A DNA stretch of 64,000 bases from positions 3,666,501-3,730,500 of the forward strand of contig NZ_JAHBRW010000001.1 of assembly GCF_018398315.1 (NCBI RefSeq), in the 5' to 3' direction. The notes below the pieces were generated by a model that was given only the letters and a program-made list of their open reading frames with translations, made no database searches and was not told the origin of the DNA. Origin of the DNA: Chelatococcus sp. YT9 (GTDB lineage: Bacteria; Pseudomonadota; Alphaproteobacteria; Rhizobiales; Beijerinckiaceae). The translations under genes and the position numbers were made by a program. This document shows positions 43,730 to 53,175 of this stretch, in pieces. Position 1 is the stretch's first letter; every line of letters starts with the position of its first letter.

Positions 43730-44475
43730 CCCTCTACGATTGGCCGCGCGCAGCCGGCTTCGGGCGCGTGGTCCCCAAGAACAAGATCTATGAACACGCC
43801 GAGGCGAACACCGGCCTCAAGGACCTCTTCGTGCGCGAGGTCGATCAGATCGTCTGGTCGCACAAGCTGGCGCCTGAGACGGTCAATCTGGCAGCGACGA
43901 AGCAGGTGGTCGAGATACAGGTCTTCCGTATCACCGCTCGCACCGCCACGCTGGATCGTGACGTGCTGCGTGCCATAGACAAGGCCATTCCCTTTCCGCT
44001 GATCTTCGAGGTGGTCCATGGTGGCCGCGTCAGGCTGGCCGCGGCTTACAAGCGGCCGAGCGAAGCCGACAGCGCCCGCTGGGTGGTGGGCGACTATTTC
44101 GAAGGCGACTGGCTGCCCGGGGACGGGCCGCGCTCCCCGCTTCCGGTGGCGCTGAACATGGGCGCGCTGTACGAGCGACTACTGGAGCCGCTGGTGGCGG
44201 GGCAGACGGCCCGGCTTGTCACCGGCTTGGGAGAAGCGCCGCAGACGCCCTTCACCCCTCCCGAAGCGGAGCGCCCCGTGTCGCTGGAAGAGCGCATCGC
44301 GCGGGCCGAAGCAATCAAGGTGCAGGCGCGTGAGGTCGAACGCATCAAGGCGCGTCTGGGCCGTGAGAAGCAATTCAACAAGCGCGTGGCGATCAATGCC
44401 GAGTTGCGCGCGGCAAAACAAGAACTGGAGCGGTTGACGGCGAGAAACCGCAGTGCCGCTATGACGAACGAGTAA
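43726..44475 (+). CDS. DUF4391 protein, 249 aa
   Basis: A DUF4391 protein (MTLYDWPRAAGFGRVVPKNK; DLFVREVDQIVWSHKLAPET; IPFPLIFEVVHGGRVRLAAA) ending in a long coiled coil (about residues 180-245: EERIARAEAIKVQAREVERI). The family is repeatedly found beside large helicases and type III methyltransferases in defence islands; its activity is not established. Coupled to the helicase by ATGA and only ten bases before the methyltransferase. Confidence 0.82.
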   Translation: MTLYDWPRAAGFGRVVPKNKIYEHAEANTGLKDLFVREVDQIVWSHKLAPETVNLAATKQVVEIQVFRITARTATLDRDVLRAIDKAIPFPLIFEVVHGGRVRLAAAYKRPSEADSARWVVGDYFEGDWLPGDGPRSPLPVALNMGALYERLLEPLVAGQTARLVTGLGEAPQTPFTPPEAERPVSLEERIARAEAIKVQAREVERIKARLGREKQFNKRVAINAELRAAKQELERLTARNRSAAMTNE

Positions 44476-44485
44476 GAGGACGAGA

Positions 44486-46366
44486 ATGGACAAGCTGAAG
44501 ATGCACAGCTCCGATCTGAGCCAGGACAACATCGCGAAGATCCGCGAGATGTTCCCCGGTTGCGTGACCGAGGCACGGGACGAGGCGACAGGGGCGGTGC
44601 GTCTAGCGGTGGACTTCGATCAGCTGCGTCAGGAATTGAGCGACCACATCGTGGAAGGGCCGCAGGAGCGGTACAGGCTGGACTGGCCAGGGAAGCGGGA
44701 GGCGCTCGTGGCGGCCAATGCCCCGATAGCCCGAACAGTACGACCGTCTGTGGCAGAGAGCCTTGGTTTTAAATCCACCAAGAACCTCTTTATCGAGGGG
44801 GATAATCTTGAGGCACTCAAACTCTTGCAGCAAAGCTTCCTTGGTGCAGTCAAAATGATATACATTGATCCACCATATAACACAGGAAATGATTTCGTTT
44901 ACGTGGATGATTTTTCTGAGACGACAAAAGATTTTTTTGAGCGATCAATGCAGGTTGATAATAATGGAAACAGATTGTTTGCAAATACAGAAAGTAATGG
45001 TCGATTTCACTCAGACTGGCTTTCGCTAATATACCCGCGCTTGAAGCTTGCGCGGAATCTTCTGTCAGACGACGGGCTAATCTTCATCTCTATTGGTGAT
45101 GCTGAATTGGCGAATCTCAATAAACTGTGTGATGAGGTATTTGGCGGAGAAAACTTTATAGCAAATTTTGTTTGGGAGAAGCGCACGAATCGGGAAAATC
45201 GAAAGGTTGTTTCGTCTCGGCATGATTACATCGTGTGTTACACGAAGTCCCGAATTCAGGGCATACGGCCGATCGCTCAACTTCCAATGTCGGAGAAGGC
45301 GCTCGCAAACTACAAGAACCCCGACAATGACCCACGGGGGGATTGGAAGTCTGATCCCGCGACAGCCCAAGCCGGACACGGAACGAAATCTCAATTCTAT
45401 GTCCTTGAAGCCCCCAACGGGAAAAAGCACGAACTCGAGAGCGGTCGATGCTGGGTTTATACGAAACCCGAGATGGATAAGGCAATCGCCGATGGTCGTA
45501 TCTGGTTTGGACGAGATGGGAACGGTGTCCCTCGCATCAAGACCTATCTTGATGCCAAGGAGCGCGGCTTAACCCCTGAGACGATGATCTTTGCCGAGGA
45601 TGCAACCACCAACGAAGTGGCAAAGAATGCGCTAAAGGAACTATTCGATGGTAAGGCTGTTTTCGAAACGCCAAAGCCAGTAAGCCTCCTAAAGCTGCTA
45701 ATTCAGATGAGCTGCCAAGAGGGAGTTGTCCTCGACTTCTTCGCGGGCTCTGCGTCTCTGGCTCATTCCGTAATGGAATTGTCCGCACAAGATGGTGGAT
45801 TGCGACAGTGCATATCGGTTCAAATTCCTGAAGAAACGCCTGCCGGATCAGAAGCCAGAAAGGCAGGATACGAGACTATTACAGAAATCGCAAAAGAGCG
45901 CATCCGCCGCGCCGGCAAGAAAATCCTTGAAGGCGAATGCCATCCCGACTGGAACCGCGATGTGGGCTTCCGGGTGCTCAAGGTGGACACGTCAAACATG
46001 AAAGACGTCTACTACCGCCCGGACGAGCTAAAGCAGTCAGATCTGCTCGACATGGTCGACAACGTGAAGGAGGGCCGCACGGCTGAGGACCTGCTGTTCC
46101 AGGTGCTGGTCGATTGGGGCGTCGACCTGACGCTGCCCATCCGCCGCGAGACGGTGCAGGGCAAGACCGTGTTCTTCGTTGACGACAACGCCCTTGTCGC
46201 CTGCTTCGATCGCGGCGTCACCGAGGATCTGGTGAAGGAACTCGCGAAGCGCGAGCCCCTGCGTGTCGTCTTCCGCGACAACGGCTTCGTCTCGGACGCG
46301 GTCAAAATCAACGTCGAACAGATCTTCCGCCAGCTCTCGCCCACCACTGACGTCAAGTCGATCTGA
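44486..46366 (+). CDS. Type III restriction-modification methyltransferase (Mod), 626 aa
   Basis: A beta-class N6-adenine methyltransferase: catalytic motif [11 protein letters not shown] (near residue 127) precedes the SAM-binding motif [19 protein letters not shown] (near 415), the order expected for Mod. The target-recognition region lies between. Mod methylates one strand of the asymmetric site and specifies it for Res. The central part (roughly 44760-45900) is markedly AT-richer than both ends of the same gene, pointing to exchange of the specificity module by recombination. The partner Res follows 8 bases later. Confidence 0.92.
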   Translation: MDKLKMHSSDLSQDNIAKIREMFPGCVTEARDEATGAVRLAVDFDQLRQELSDHIVEGPQERYRLDWPGKREALVAANAPIARTVRPSVAESLGFKSTKNLFIEGDNLEALKLLQQSFLGAVKMIYIDPPYNTGNDFVYVDDFSETTKDFFERSMQVDNNGNRLFANTESNGRFHSDWLSLIYPRLKLARNLLSDDGLIFISIGDAELANLNKLCDEVFGGENFIANFVWEKRTNRENRKVVSSRHDYIVCYTKSRIQGIRPIAQLPMSEKALANYKNPDNDPRGDWKSDPATAQAGHGTKSQFYVLEAPNGKKHELESGRCWVYTKPEMDKAIADGRIWFGRDGNGVPRIKTYLDAKERGLTPETMIFAEDATTNEVAKNALKELFDGKAVFETPKPVSLLKLLIQMSCQEGVVLDFFAGSASLAHSVMELSAQDGGLRQCISVQIPEETPAGSEARKAGYETITEIAKERIRRAGKKILEGECHPDWNRDVGFRVLKVDTSNMKDVYYRPDELKQSDLLDMVDNVKEGRTAEDLLFQVLVDWGVDLTLPIRRETVQGKTVFFVDDNALVACFDRGVTEDLVKELAKREPLRVVFRDNGFVSDAVKINVEQIFRQLSPTTDVKSI

Positions 46367-46374
46367 GGCCGGAC

Positions 46375-49300
46375 ATGAAGCTCAAATTCAAGGTTCAGCC
46401 CTATCAAACCAATGCCGTCAACGACGTGGTCGACTGCTTCGCCGGCCAGCCCATGACCTCTGGCCTGACCTACCGCATCGACCCCGGCCGCAAGGCGCAG
46501 TCCAGCGCCTTCGAGGAAGGCTTCAAGAATGCTGACCTCGCGCTGACCGATGCGCAGGTTTTCGAGAATATCCAGAGGGTGCAGAAGGGGCAGAACCTGC
46601 CGGTCTCGCAATCGCTGACGGACTTCACGACCTTCAACGCCCAGGGTGAGCGGGCGCCAGTCGCCGCGACCTACAAGCGTGATGCCCTGGCTGCGACCCG
46701 CGTTCATCTGGATGTCGAGATGGAGACAGGTACGGGCAAGACCTACTGCTACATCAAGTCCATCTTCGAGATGAACAAGCGCTATGGCTGGTCGAAGTTC
46801 ATCATCATGGTGCCATCGATCGCCATCCGCGAAGGGGTCTACAAGTCGCTTCAGATCACGGCGGACCATTTCACCGAAAGCTATGGCAAGAAGGCGCGGT
46901 TCTTCATCTACAACTCGAAGCGCCTGCACGAGCTGGAGAGCTTTTCGTCGGACGCCGGGATCAACGTGATGATCATCAACATCCAGGCGTTCAATGCGCG
47001 CGGGGCCGACAACCGGCGCATCTACGAAGAATTGGATGATTTCCAGTCGCGTAAGCCCATCGACGTGATCGCCTCGAACCGGCCGATCCTGATTTTGGAC
47101 GAACCGCAGAAGATGGAAGGCGCGGCGACAATGGAGGCGTTGCCGAAGTTCAAGCCGCTGTTCATCCTGCGCTATTCGGCCACGCACCGGACCCAGCACA
47201 ACCGCGTTCACCGGCTGGACGCATTGGACGCCTACAACCAGAAGTTGGTTAAGAAGATCGCGGTACGTGGTGTCCATACCCGCGGGCTCGCCGGCACCAA
47301 CGCCTATCTCTACCTCGAGGGCATCGACATCTCGAAGAAGGCCCCTGTGGCCCGGATCGAGATGGAAGTGAAGCTGAAGTCAGGCGAGATCAAACGCCAG
47401 CTCCGCCGACTCGAGTTCCGCGACGACCTGTTCGTGGAGTCGGGCGAGCTGGACCAGTATCGTGGGTTCACGATCAGTCAGATCGACGCCGTCAACGACA
47501 CGGTCGAATTCACCAACGGTGAAGTGCTGAGGGCTGGCGAGGCAAACGGCGACGTCTCCGAACGCGACATCCGCCGCATCCAGATCCGCGAGACGATCAA
47601 GGCGCATCTGGACAAGGAGAAACAGCTGTTCGCACAGGGCATCAAGGTCTTGTCGCTGTTCTTCATCGACGAGGTAGCGAAGTATCGCGACTACAGCCAA
47701 GCCGATGATAAAGGCGAATATGCCCGAGTCTTCGAAGAACAGTACGAGTTGCTGAAGGCCGAGTACCTCTCGGAGCTCGCCATCGATAATGAGGCGTACC
47801 GGAAGTATCTCGCTGGCATCGATCCGGCCAAGACCCACAACGGCTACTTCTCGATCGACAAGCAGACCGGTCGGGACGTCGATGGTGCTATCAAACAAGA
47901 AAAAGACGCCGAGACTGGGAAGAAGGTAGCAGTCTCACAGGACGTTGATGCGTACGACCTAATTCTCAGGAAAAAGGAACAGCTACTTTCCTTTGATGAA
48001 CCTACGCGGTTCATCTTTTCGCATTCGGCTCTACGCGAGGGGTGGGACAATCCGAACGTCTTCGTCATGTGCATGCTCAAGCACAGTGACAACACCATTT
48101 CCCGCCGCCAGGAAGTCGGGCGCGGCCTTCGGCTAAGCGTTGACCAGCATGGAGACCGGATGGACCATCCGGCCGTCGTGCACGACATCAACGTGCTGAC
48201 CGTGGTGGCGAGCGAAAGCTACAAGAATTTCGTTGCGGGCCTGCAGAAGGAGATTGCCGAAACTCTGTCGTCGCGTCCGCGGCAGGCGACTGAGGCTTAT
48301 TTCACCGGCAAGACGATCACGACCGAACAAGGTCCGGTCGAGGTGAGCGCCGCAATGGCCAAGCAGATCTACCGCTATCTGGTGAAGAACGACTACACCG
48401 ATGATGCCGACCAGATCGCCGACGCCTATCACGAGGCCAAGGTGGCTGGAACATTGGCTGAGCTACCCGATGAGCTGAAGCCTCACGCCGAGCAGGTATT
48501 CCTGCTCATCGATGGTGTCTTCAGCGACTCTCAGCTTCCCGACATCGGCGATGGCCGCAAGCCCAAGACCAATCCGCTCAATGCAAACTTCGAGAAGAAG
48601 GAATTCCAGGAGCTCTGGAAGCGGATCAATCGCAAGGCGGTCTATCGGGTCGAATTCGATTCTGCGGAGTTGATCCGCAAGTGCGTCAGCGCGCTGGATA
48701 GCCAGCTGCGGGTTACCCCGCTGCAATACACCGTGCAGGTTGGTGTGCAGAATGACGGTTTGACCGACGACCAGCTTCGCGGGGGCGACGGTTTTACCGT
48801 CACGAACACGACTACCCAGCAGGGGGACTCGATCCACTCGCTGGTGAAGTACGACCTCATCGGGAAGCTGGCTGAAAACGCGCAGCTGACACGAGACACG
48901 GCCGCGACCATCCTTGGCCAAATCGAGGCTGCGATTTTCGGGCAGTTCAAGAGCAACCCCGAGCACTTCATCTCCGAGGCTTCGCGCATCATCGCCGAAC
49001 AGAAGGCTGCCATGGTAATCGAGCGTCTGGCCTATGACGAAGTCGACGAGAGGTACGACGTCGACATCTTCACCGCCAATCAGACCGGGCAGGATTTCTC
49101 GCGCGCCACGGCGAAGCTGAAGAATCATGTCTATGATTACGCGATCACGGACTCGGATGTGGAACGGGCGTTCGTCAAAGAGCTCGATACGAGCAGCGAA
49201 GTCGTCGTTTACGCCAAGTTGCCGCGTGGTTTCCTGATCCCGACCCCCGTCGGCGATTACAATCCTGACTGGGCTCTTTCGTTCAGGGCCGGCAGCGTCA

Positions 49301-49494
49301 GGCACATCTACTTCGTCGCGGAAACGAAGGGCACGATGTCGTCCATGAAGCTGCGGGAGATTGAGAAGACGAAGATCGCCTGCGCCCGGAAGTTCTTCGA
49401 TGAGATCAGCCGGCAGGTGACTGAAGATCGCGTCAAATATGACGTTGTTACCGACTATGGGAAGTTGATGGAGGTCGTGGGCGTTACTGCATGA
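46375..49494 (+). CDS. Type III restriction endonuclease (Res), 1039 aa
   Basis: The ATP-dependent restriction subunit. The helicase motor has Walker [19 protein letters not shown] (near residue 115), DExx-type [10 protein letters not shown] (near 242) and a motif V/VI region [16 protein letters not shown] ... [13 protein letters not shown]. The C-terminal PD-(D/E)xK nuclease is visible as [12 protein letters not shown] and [15 protein letters not shown] (near 963-985). All catalytic residues are present, so the Mod/Res pair looks functional. Confidence 0.93.
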   Translation: MKLKFKVQPYQTNAVNDVVDCFAGQPMTSGLTYRIDPGRKAQSSAFEEGFKNADLALTDAQVFENIQRVQKGQNLPVSQSLTDFTTFNAQGERAPVAATYKRDALAATRVHLDVEMETGTGKTYCYIKSIFEMNKRYGWSKFIIMVPSIAIREGVYKSLQITADHFTESYGKKARFFIYNSKRLHELESFSSDAGINVMIINIQAFNARGADNRRIYEELDDFQSRKPIDVIASNRPILILDEPQKMEGAATMEALPKFKPLFILRYSATHRTQHNRVHRLDALDAYNQKLVKKIAVRGVHTRGLAGTNAYLYLEGIDISKKAPVARIEMEVKLKSGEIKRQLRRLEFRDDLFVESGELDQYRGFTISQIDAVNDTVEFTNGEVLRAGEANGDVSERDIRRIQIRETIKAHLDKEKQLFAQGIKVLSLFFIDEVAKYRDYSQADDKGEYARVFEEQYELLKAEYLSELAIDNEAYRKYLAGIDPAKTHNGYFSIDKQTGRDVDGAIKQEKDAETGKKVAVSQDVDAYDLILRKKEQLLSFDEPTRFIFSHSALREGWDNPNVFVMCMLKHSDNTISRRQEVGRGLRLSVDQHGDRMDHPAVVHDINVLTVVASESYKNFVAGLQKEIAETLSSRPRQATEAYFTGKTITTEQGPVEVSAAMAKQIYRYLVKNDYTDDADQIADAYHEAKVAGTLAELPDELKPHAEQVFLLIDGVFSDSQLPDIGDGRKPKTNPLNANFEKKEFQELWKRINRKAVYRVEFDSAELIRKCVSALDSQLRVTPLQYTVQVGVQNDGLTDDQLRGGDGFTVTNTTTQQGDSIHSLVKYDLIGKLAENAQLTRDTAATILGQIEAAIFGQFKSNPEHFISEASRIIAEQKAAMVIERLAYDEVDERYDVDIFTANQTGQDFSRATAKLKNHVYDYAITDSDVERAFVKELDTSSEVVVYAKLPRGFLIPTPVGDYNPDWALSFRAGSVRHIYFVAETKGTMSSMKLREIEKTKIACARKFFDEISRQVTEDRVKYDVVTDYGKLMEVVGVTA

Positions 49495-49548
49495 CAAATG
49501 GGGGCGGGGTGGGTTCTCGCGCATTGAAGTTGGTGGCCTGACCGACTC

Positions 49549-51342
49549 ATGGCGATTACCCGACATTCCATACAGACTGCTTTGGAAGCAGAACGTCGTC
49601 TCACTCAGAAGGGCGGGGGCTTGGAGGTTGCCTCCGTTTTCTGGGAGGAGCACTATCTGGTTTTGAGCGTCAAGCCGCTCAAAGGCCGTAACCGTGTCGC
49701 CATTGACGAAGCCTTGGAAGGCGTGCGTGTCAAATGGGGTGCGGAACTTGAATATGCAGGCTTGATCAAGGTCGTCGATGCGGACCTCGAGCGCATCATT
49801 GTGTTGCCGGCTACCGGCGGGCAGCCCAACATTGGCGACACACTTTGGCTGTTCCCCGGAGATTTTCTTGGCCCGCTTATCGATATGTGGGGCGGGGAAA
49901 TGGGCAAGCTGGCGGCGAAGCGATTGCGCCAGTCCAAAGACGAAACCGAACCGCTTCAGCAAATTCGTCCGCTTGGTCCTGAATTCGACGAGCTGCGCGA
50001 GCGGCAGAAAATTGCCGTTCAAAATGCCGCATACCGGTGCTCGGTGGTGATTGGCCCGCCCGGAACCGGCAAGACGTTTACGGTTGGCGCGCTGGGCACT
50101 TATCTTCTGCGGCGGTTCAGCAAAGCGCGCATATTGGTGATCGGCCCGACCAACGTGGCGGTGGACACGGCTCTCCTGTCCATCGATGACTGGTTGGCCA
50201 AAGCCGGGCGCCCCGACATCGCCAAGCAGATGAAGCGGGTCGGTGCGCATTTCGATCCGCGTAAATATGTTGACCGTCCCCATCTTCTGGCCGCCGGTCT
50301 GGATCAGAAAGTCACGGAATTTCTGCTTTTGGAGGCATCCGAACCATCAAAAAGCAAGATTGCCGAATATGTCCGATGGAAGGATCGCTTGGCGGCCGCA
50401 CGCAAGGAGCTTGGCGCGGATATCGAAAGCGTCGCCCATAGCGCCCGTGTTGTAGGGATCACTGTCGCCACGGCGATCAAGTGGCATCATGTCTTGAAGG
50501 CCGCAGGGCCATGGCCGTTCGTCATCTGCGACGAAGCCAGTCAGATAATCGGGCCGGCGGCCCTCATGGTTCCGGCGCTGGGGCAGCAAACGATTTTTGC
50601 CGGCGATCCCAAGCAGCTTTCGCCGATCGTCCAGTCTGAGGGTCAGGTCCATGGGAATCTCCTCGCGAAGACTGCCTTTGATCTATTTGCCCACGCGCCC
50701 ACCACGTTTCTGAACGAGCAGTCCCGTATGGCCATGGGGATTTGCCATGCAGTGAGCAGAACCTTCTACAATGGCGAGCTGACGGTTTGCCGCAAAGCTC
50801 GGCGGGACAAGGCCTGGAAGATGTACCGCAGTCCGTATTTCGTGAACGGGCGTGAAGTGCCGCGCGTGTGTTTCGAGCAAGTGTCGGAACCCTACCAATA
50901 TTCGCAGAATTACGGCGGCTTCATCCGTTTTCAGTCGGCCAAAATGGTTGAGACGATTATTGATCATCTCGCTGGCTCTTACATCGATGCGGATGACGTT
51001 CTGATCCTTACGCCTTTCCGTGCGCAACGGACCCTGATCAGGAGTTTCCTGAAGCGCCGGCACCCGACGATCTCCGTCAGTACAGTCCATCGCGCGCAGG
51101 GTAGCGAGCGCAAGGTGATCATTTTTGATCCGGTCGACGCAACGTCCAGTTTTCTCCGTGGGAAGGAAGGTGATCGGCTGATCAATGTGGCGATCTCACG
51201 CGCCCAAGCCCATGTGATCATCCCCTATCATGTGTCCGAACTTACCAATCCGACGATCTCTCGCCTCCAGCATATTTCCTCAGGCATCTTCCAGACCAGC
51301 GGCCGATATATGCGGCCGTTTTCCTTTGCGACGGCTGGATAA
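49549..51342 (+). CDS. SF1 DNA/RNA helicase (UPF1/Sen1-like), 597 aa
   Basis: A superfamily 1 helicase with AAA_11/AAA_12 halves: Walker A VVIGPPGTGKTFTVGALGTY (near residue 170), FVICDEASQIIGPAALM (Walker B, near 325), IFAGDPKQLSPIV, and VSTVHRAQGSERKVI near the C-terminus. No nuclease domain is visible. It starts 54 bases after res and ends convergent to the HEPN gene, so it may be the last gene of the type III cassette or a separate single-gene system. Confidence 0.8.
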   Translation: MAITRHSIQTALEAERRLTQKGGGLEVASVFWEEHYLVLSVKPLKGRNRVAIDEALEGVRVKWGAELEYAGLIKVVDADLERIIVLPATGGQPNIGDTLWLFPGDFLGPLIDMWGGEMGKLAAKRLRQSKDETEPLQQIRPLGPEFDELRERQKIAVQNAAYRCSVVIGPPGTGKTFTVGALGTYLLRRFSKARILVIGPTNVAVDTALLSIDDWLAKAGRPDIAKQMKRVGAHFDPRKYVDRPHLLAAGLDQKVTEFLLLEASEPSKSKIAEYVRWKDRLAAARKELGADIESVAHSARVVGITVATAIKWHHVLKAAGPWPFVICDEASQIIGPAALMVPALGQQTIFAGDPKQLSPIVQSEGQVHGNLLAKTAFDLFAHAPTTFLNEQSRMAMGICHAVSRTFYNGELTVCRKARRDKAWKMYRSPYFVNGREVPRVCFEQVSEPYQYSQNYGGFIRFQSAKMVETIIDHLAGSYIDADDVLILTPFRAQRTLIRSFLKRRHPTISVSTVHRAQGSERKVIIFDPVDATSSFLRGKEGDRLINVAISRAQAHVIIPYHVSELTNPTISRLQHISSGIFQTSGRYMRPFSFATAG

Positions 51343-51381
51343 GGCTGCGAACGATCTGTCCCACCGATGCCTTGCAGCCTA

Positions 51382-52053
51382 TCAAGGGACGACAGGGTAA
51401 AAGGGCTTGCCCCAGTCCTTGTCGGGATTGTCCATCATTAGATCGGTGAAGACCGGCATCAGGAAGCCGAGGATTGCGGCGCCATCGCGGACCTGGGTCC
51501 GGTTGACGCCACTGTTCCAGGTCGAGCCGCCATGAACGAGCTGATTGCGCAGTACATATAGTCGGTCGAAGACGAAGCTGAGCACGCGCTGGGTGTCGCC
51601 GCTCTGGATGGCTTGCGCGAAGGCGCGAGAGGAGGCTTTGAAGCGCGCTTCCCAATCCTCGAAGCCGGCAATCCCGTTATGGTGCTGCCAGAACGGATTA
51701 AAGACGTAGCGGTTCTCCATCAGCAGTCGCACCGGTCCCGAAAAGCGCTGCCAGATCGCTCCATAGATACGACGCTGCTCGTCGAGCGCGATCAACTTTC
51801 CGAAGAAGTCTGCGAAAGCGGCGCGTTCGCCCGGCTGGATCGTCTGGAATTCTCCCTCGTCGGCATAAGCGGCGTTGAACGCGATCCATAGGAAGATGAA
51901 TTTGGCGTCGTCGTCAGCCCCGCAGGCCTCGGCGCGGCCGATCCAGCTGATAGCGCGATGGACGCGCAGGCCCATTGTCTGCGGAAAGCCGTCGCGGATC
52001 GCGCGCTGCTTGGTTTTCAGTTCTGCATGTGTGAGGCCGGTCTTTTTGGTCAT
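51382..52053 (-). CDS. HEPN-like protein, 223 aa
   Basis: A helical protein with the HEPN signature near its C-terminus: YVLRNQLVHGGSTWNSG contains RNxxxH, the ribonuclease-type motif. The middle (AKFIFLWIAFNAAYADEGEF) resembles the Apea/HEPN group. HEPN proteins often cleave RNA in toxin-antitoxin and phage-defence systems. It follows the WYL gene by 20 bases on the minus strand and is probably its co-transcribed partner. No antitoxin (such as a MNT nucleotidyltransferase) is visible beside it. Confidence 0.7.
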   Translation of the reverse strand: MTKKTGLTHAELKTKQRAIRDGFPQTMGLRVHRAISWIGRAEACGADDDAKFIFLWIAFNAAYADEGEFQTIQPGERAAFADFFGKLIALDEQRRIYGAIWQRFSGPVRLLMENRYVFNPFWQHHNGIAGFEDWEARFKASSRAFAQAIQSGDTQRVLSFVFDRLYVLRNQLVHGGSTWNSGVNRTQVRDGAAILGFLMPVFTDLMMDNPDKDWGKPFYPVVP

Positions 52054-52073
52054 TCCGCTTCGTTCCTGTTGCC

Positions 52074-53057
52074 TTATGGCAGGGCGCCAAAATCGCTCCT
52101 GCGGTAATTTTCGACCAGCGTGCGCAGCCCCTGGGGCGCGATAACCTCAACCGCATCGCCCCATTGATAGAGATGCCACGCCATTTCGAGCCAGCCCGCC
52201 GCGTGAAAGCGCACGATAAGCCCGCCATCTTCTTGCACCTCAACGGTTTGCTTTGGGTGAAAGCAGAATTCGGCCGCCCTTGCTGCGGCATGCGGCGCAA
52301 AATGCCAGATGACCTCGTCATATTGCGCCGGGTCCTGATAGACGCCGAAGGATTGCGCCGCGTAGTCCTCCAGCGAAAAGCCGGGCATCAGGCTGAAGCT
52401 CTCATCCAGGGTCTGGGCGCTCAGGATCTGGTCCATCCGGAAGTTCAGCATGTCTTCGCCGCGCGCCGGCTGGCGCGCCACCAGATAGCTGCGATGCCCC
52501 AGCAGGAGGCCGTGCGGCTCGATGATCCGTTCAGGCGCATCCTGGTCCCGGTAGCGCAGCCGCAGACGAAACGGGCCGCGCAGCCCCTCGATCACGGCAT
52601 CGAGCACCGCCGGCGCCAGACTGACGCGCGGACCGGGGCGCGTCACCGAGCCCATTGCCAGCAGGACCGCCTCGACATCGGCTTCGGTGCGCAGCGCATC
52701 CTTTGGTGTCAGCCGGGCCAGCAATCCGTCGCGCAGGTCTTCAAGGGCCGCCGCGTGGCGTAGTCGGCCATCGCCGCGCGCCGTTCGGCCGGCAATCTCC
52801 AGCGCTTCGACCGCAGTTTCCTGGCGGGTCTGAAGCCGGTCGAGCATGGGGTCGGCGACACGCCAGCGCCGCCGGCGATCGTCACCATCCACCGCTTCGA
52901 CATTGGTGAATACGGTCTCCAGCGCATCGGTCATGCGCTGCGCCGTGCGATGCGAAACGCCGAATTCCTCGCAGATCTCATCAAGACCGATCCCCGTCCG
53001 CCGCGTGGCGGCCAGACGCGCCAGCCTGATCAGGTCCTGAGCCTTGGTGAACGACAT
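52074..53057 (-). CDS. HTH-WYL transcriptional regulator, 327 aa
   Basis: A helix-turn-helix N-terminus (GIGLDEICEEFGVSHRTAQR) followed by a WYL domain (about residues 150-240: FRLRLRYRDQDAPERIIEPH; GHRSYLVARQ) and the WYL C-terminal extension. It is transcribed away from the nuclease-helicase/McrBC operon. The inverted repeat TGTCA-N5-TGACA (53082-53096) lies in the shared intergenic region, so it is likely the regulator of both directions. The ATG at 53057 was chosen over 53075 because conserved sequence begins there. Confidence 0.87.
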   Translation of the reverse strand: MSFTKAQDLIRLARLAATRRTGIGLDEICEEFGVSHRTAQRMTDALETVFTNVEAVDGDDRRRRWRVADPMLDRLQTRQETAVEALEIAGRTARGDGRLRHAAALEDLRDGLLARLTPKDALRTEADVEAVLLAMGSVTRPGPRVSLAPAVLDAVIEGLRGPFRLRLRYRDQDAPERIIEPHGLLLGHRSYLVARQPARGEDMLNFRMDQILSAQTLDESFSLMPGFSLEDYAAQSFGVYQDPAQYDEVIWHFAPHAAARAAEFCFHPKQTVEVQEDGGLIVRFHAAGWLEMAWHLYQWGDAVEVIAPQGLRTLVENYRRSDFGALP

Positions 53058-53081
53058 GATCCAAATCCTGGTCACAGACTA

Positions 53082-53096
53082 TGTCAGATATTGACA
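53082..53096. promoter_or_regulatory. Inverted repeat between divergent defence genes
   Basis: TGTCA-GATAT-TGACA, a perfect inverted repeat located 25 bp upstream of the WYL gene and 80 bp before the nuclease-helicase gene. It is a candidate operator for the WYL protein. Confidence 0.45.
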
Positions 53097-53175
53097 CCCA
53101 CGCACGCTATGGCTGAACGTGCAATCTGTCGAGACGCAAGTCTTGTTGGAGATTGCGTTCGACGAGGGGGCAACA

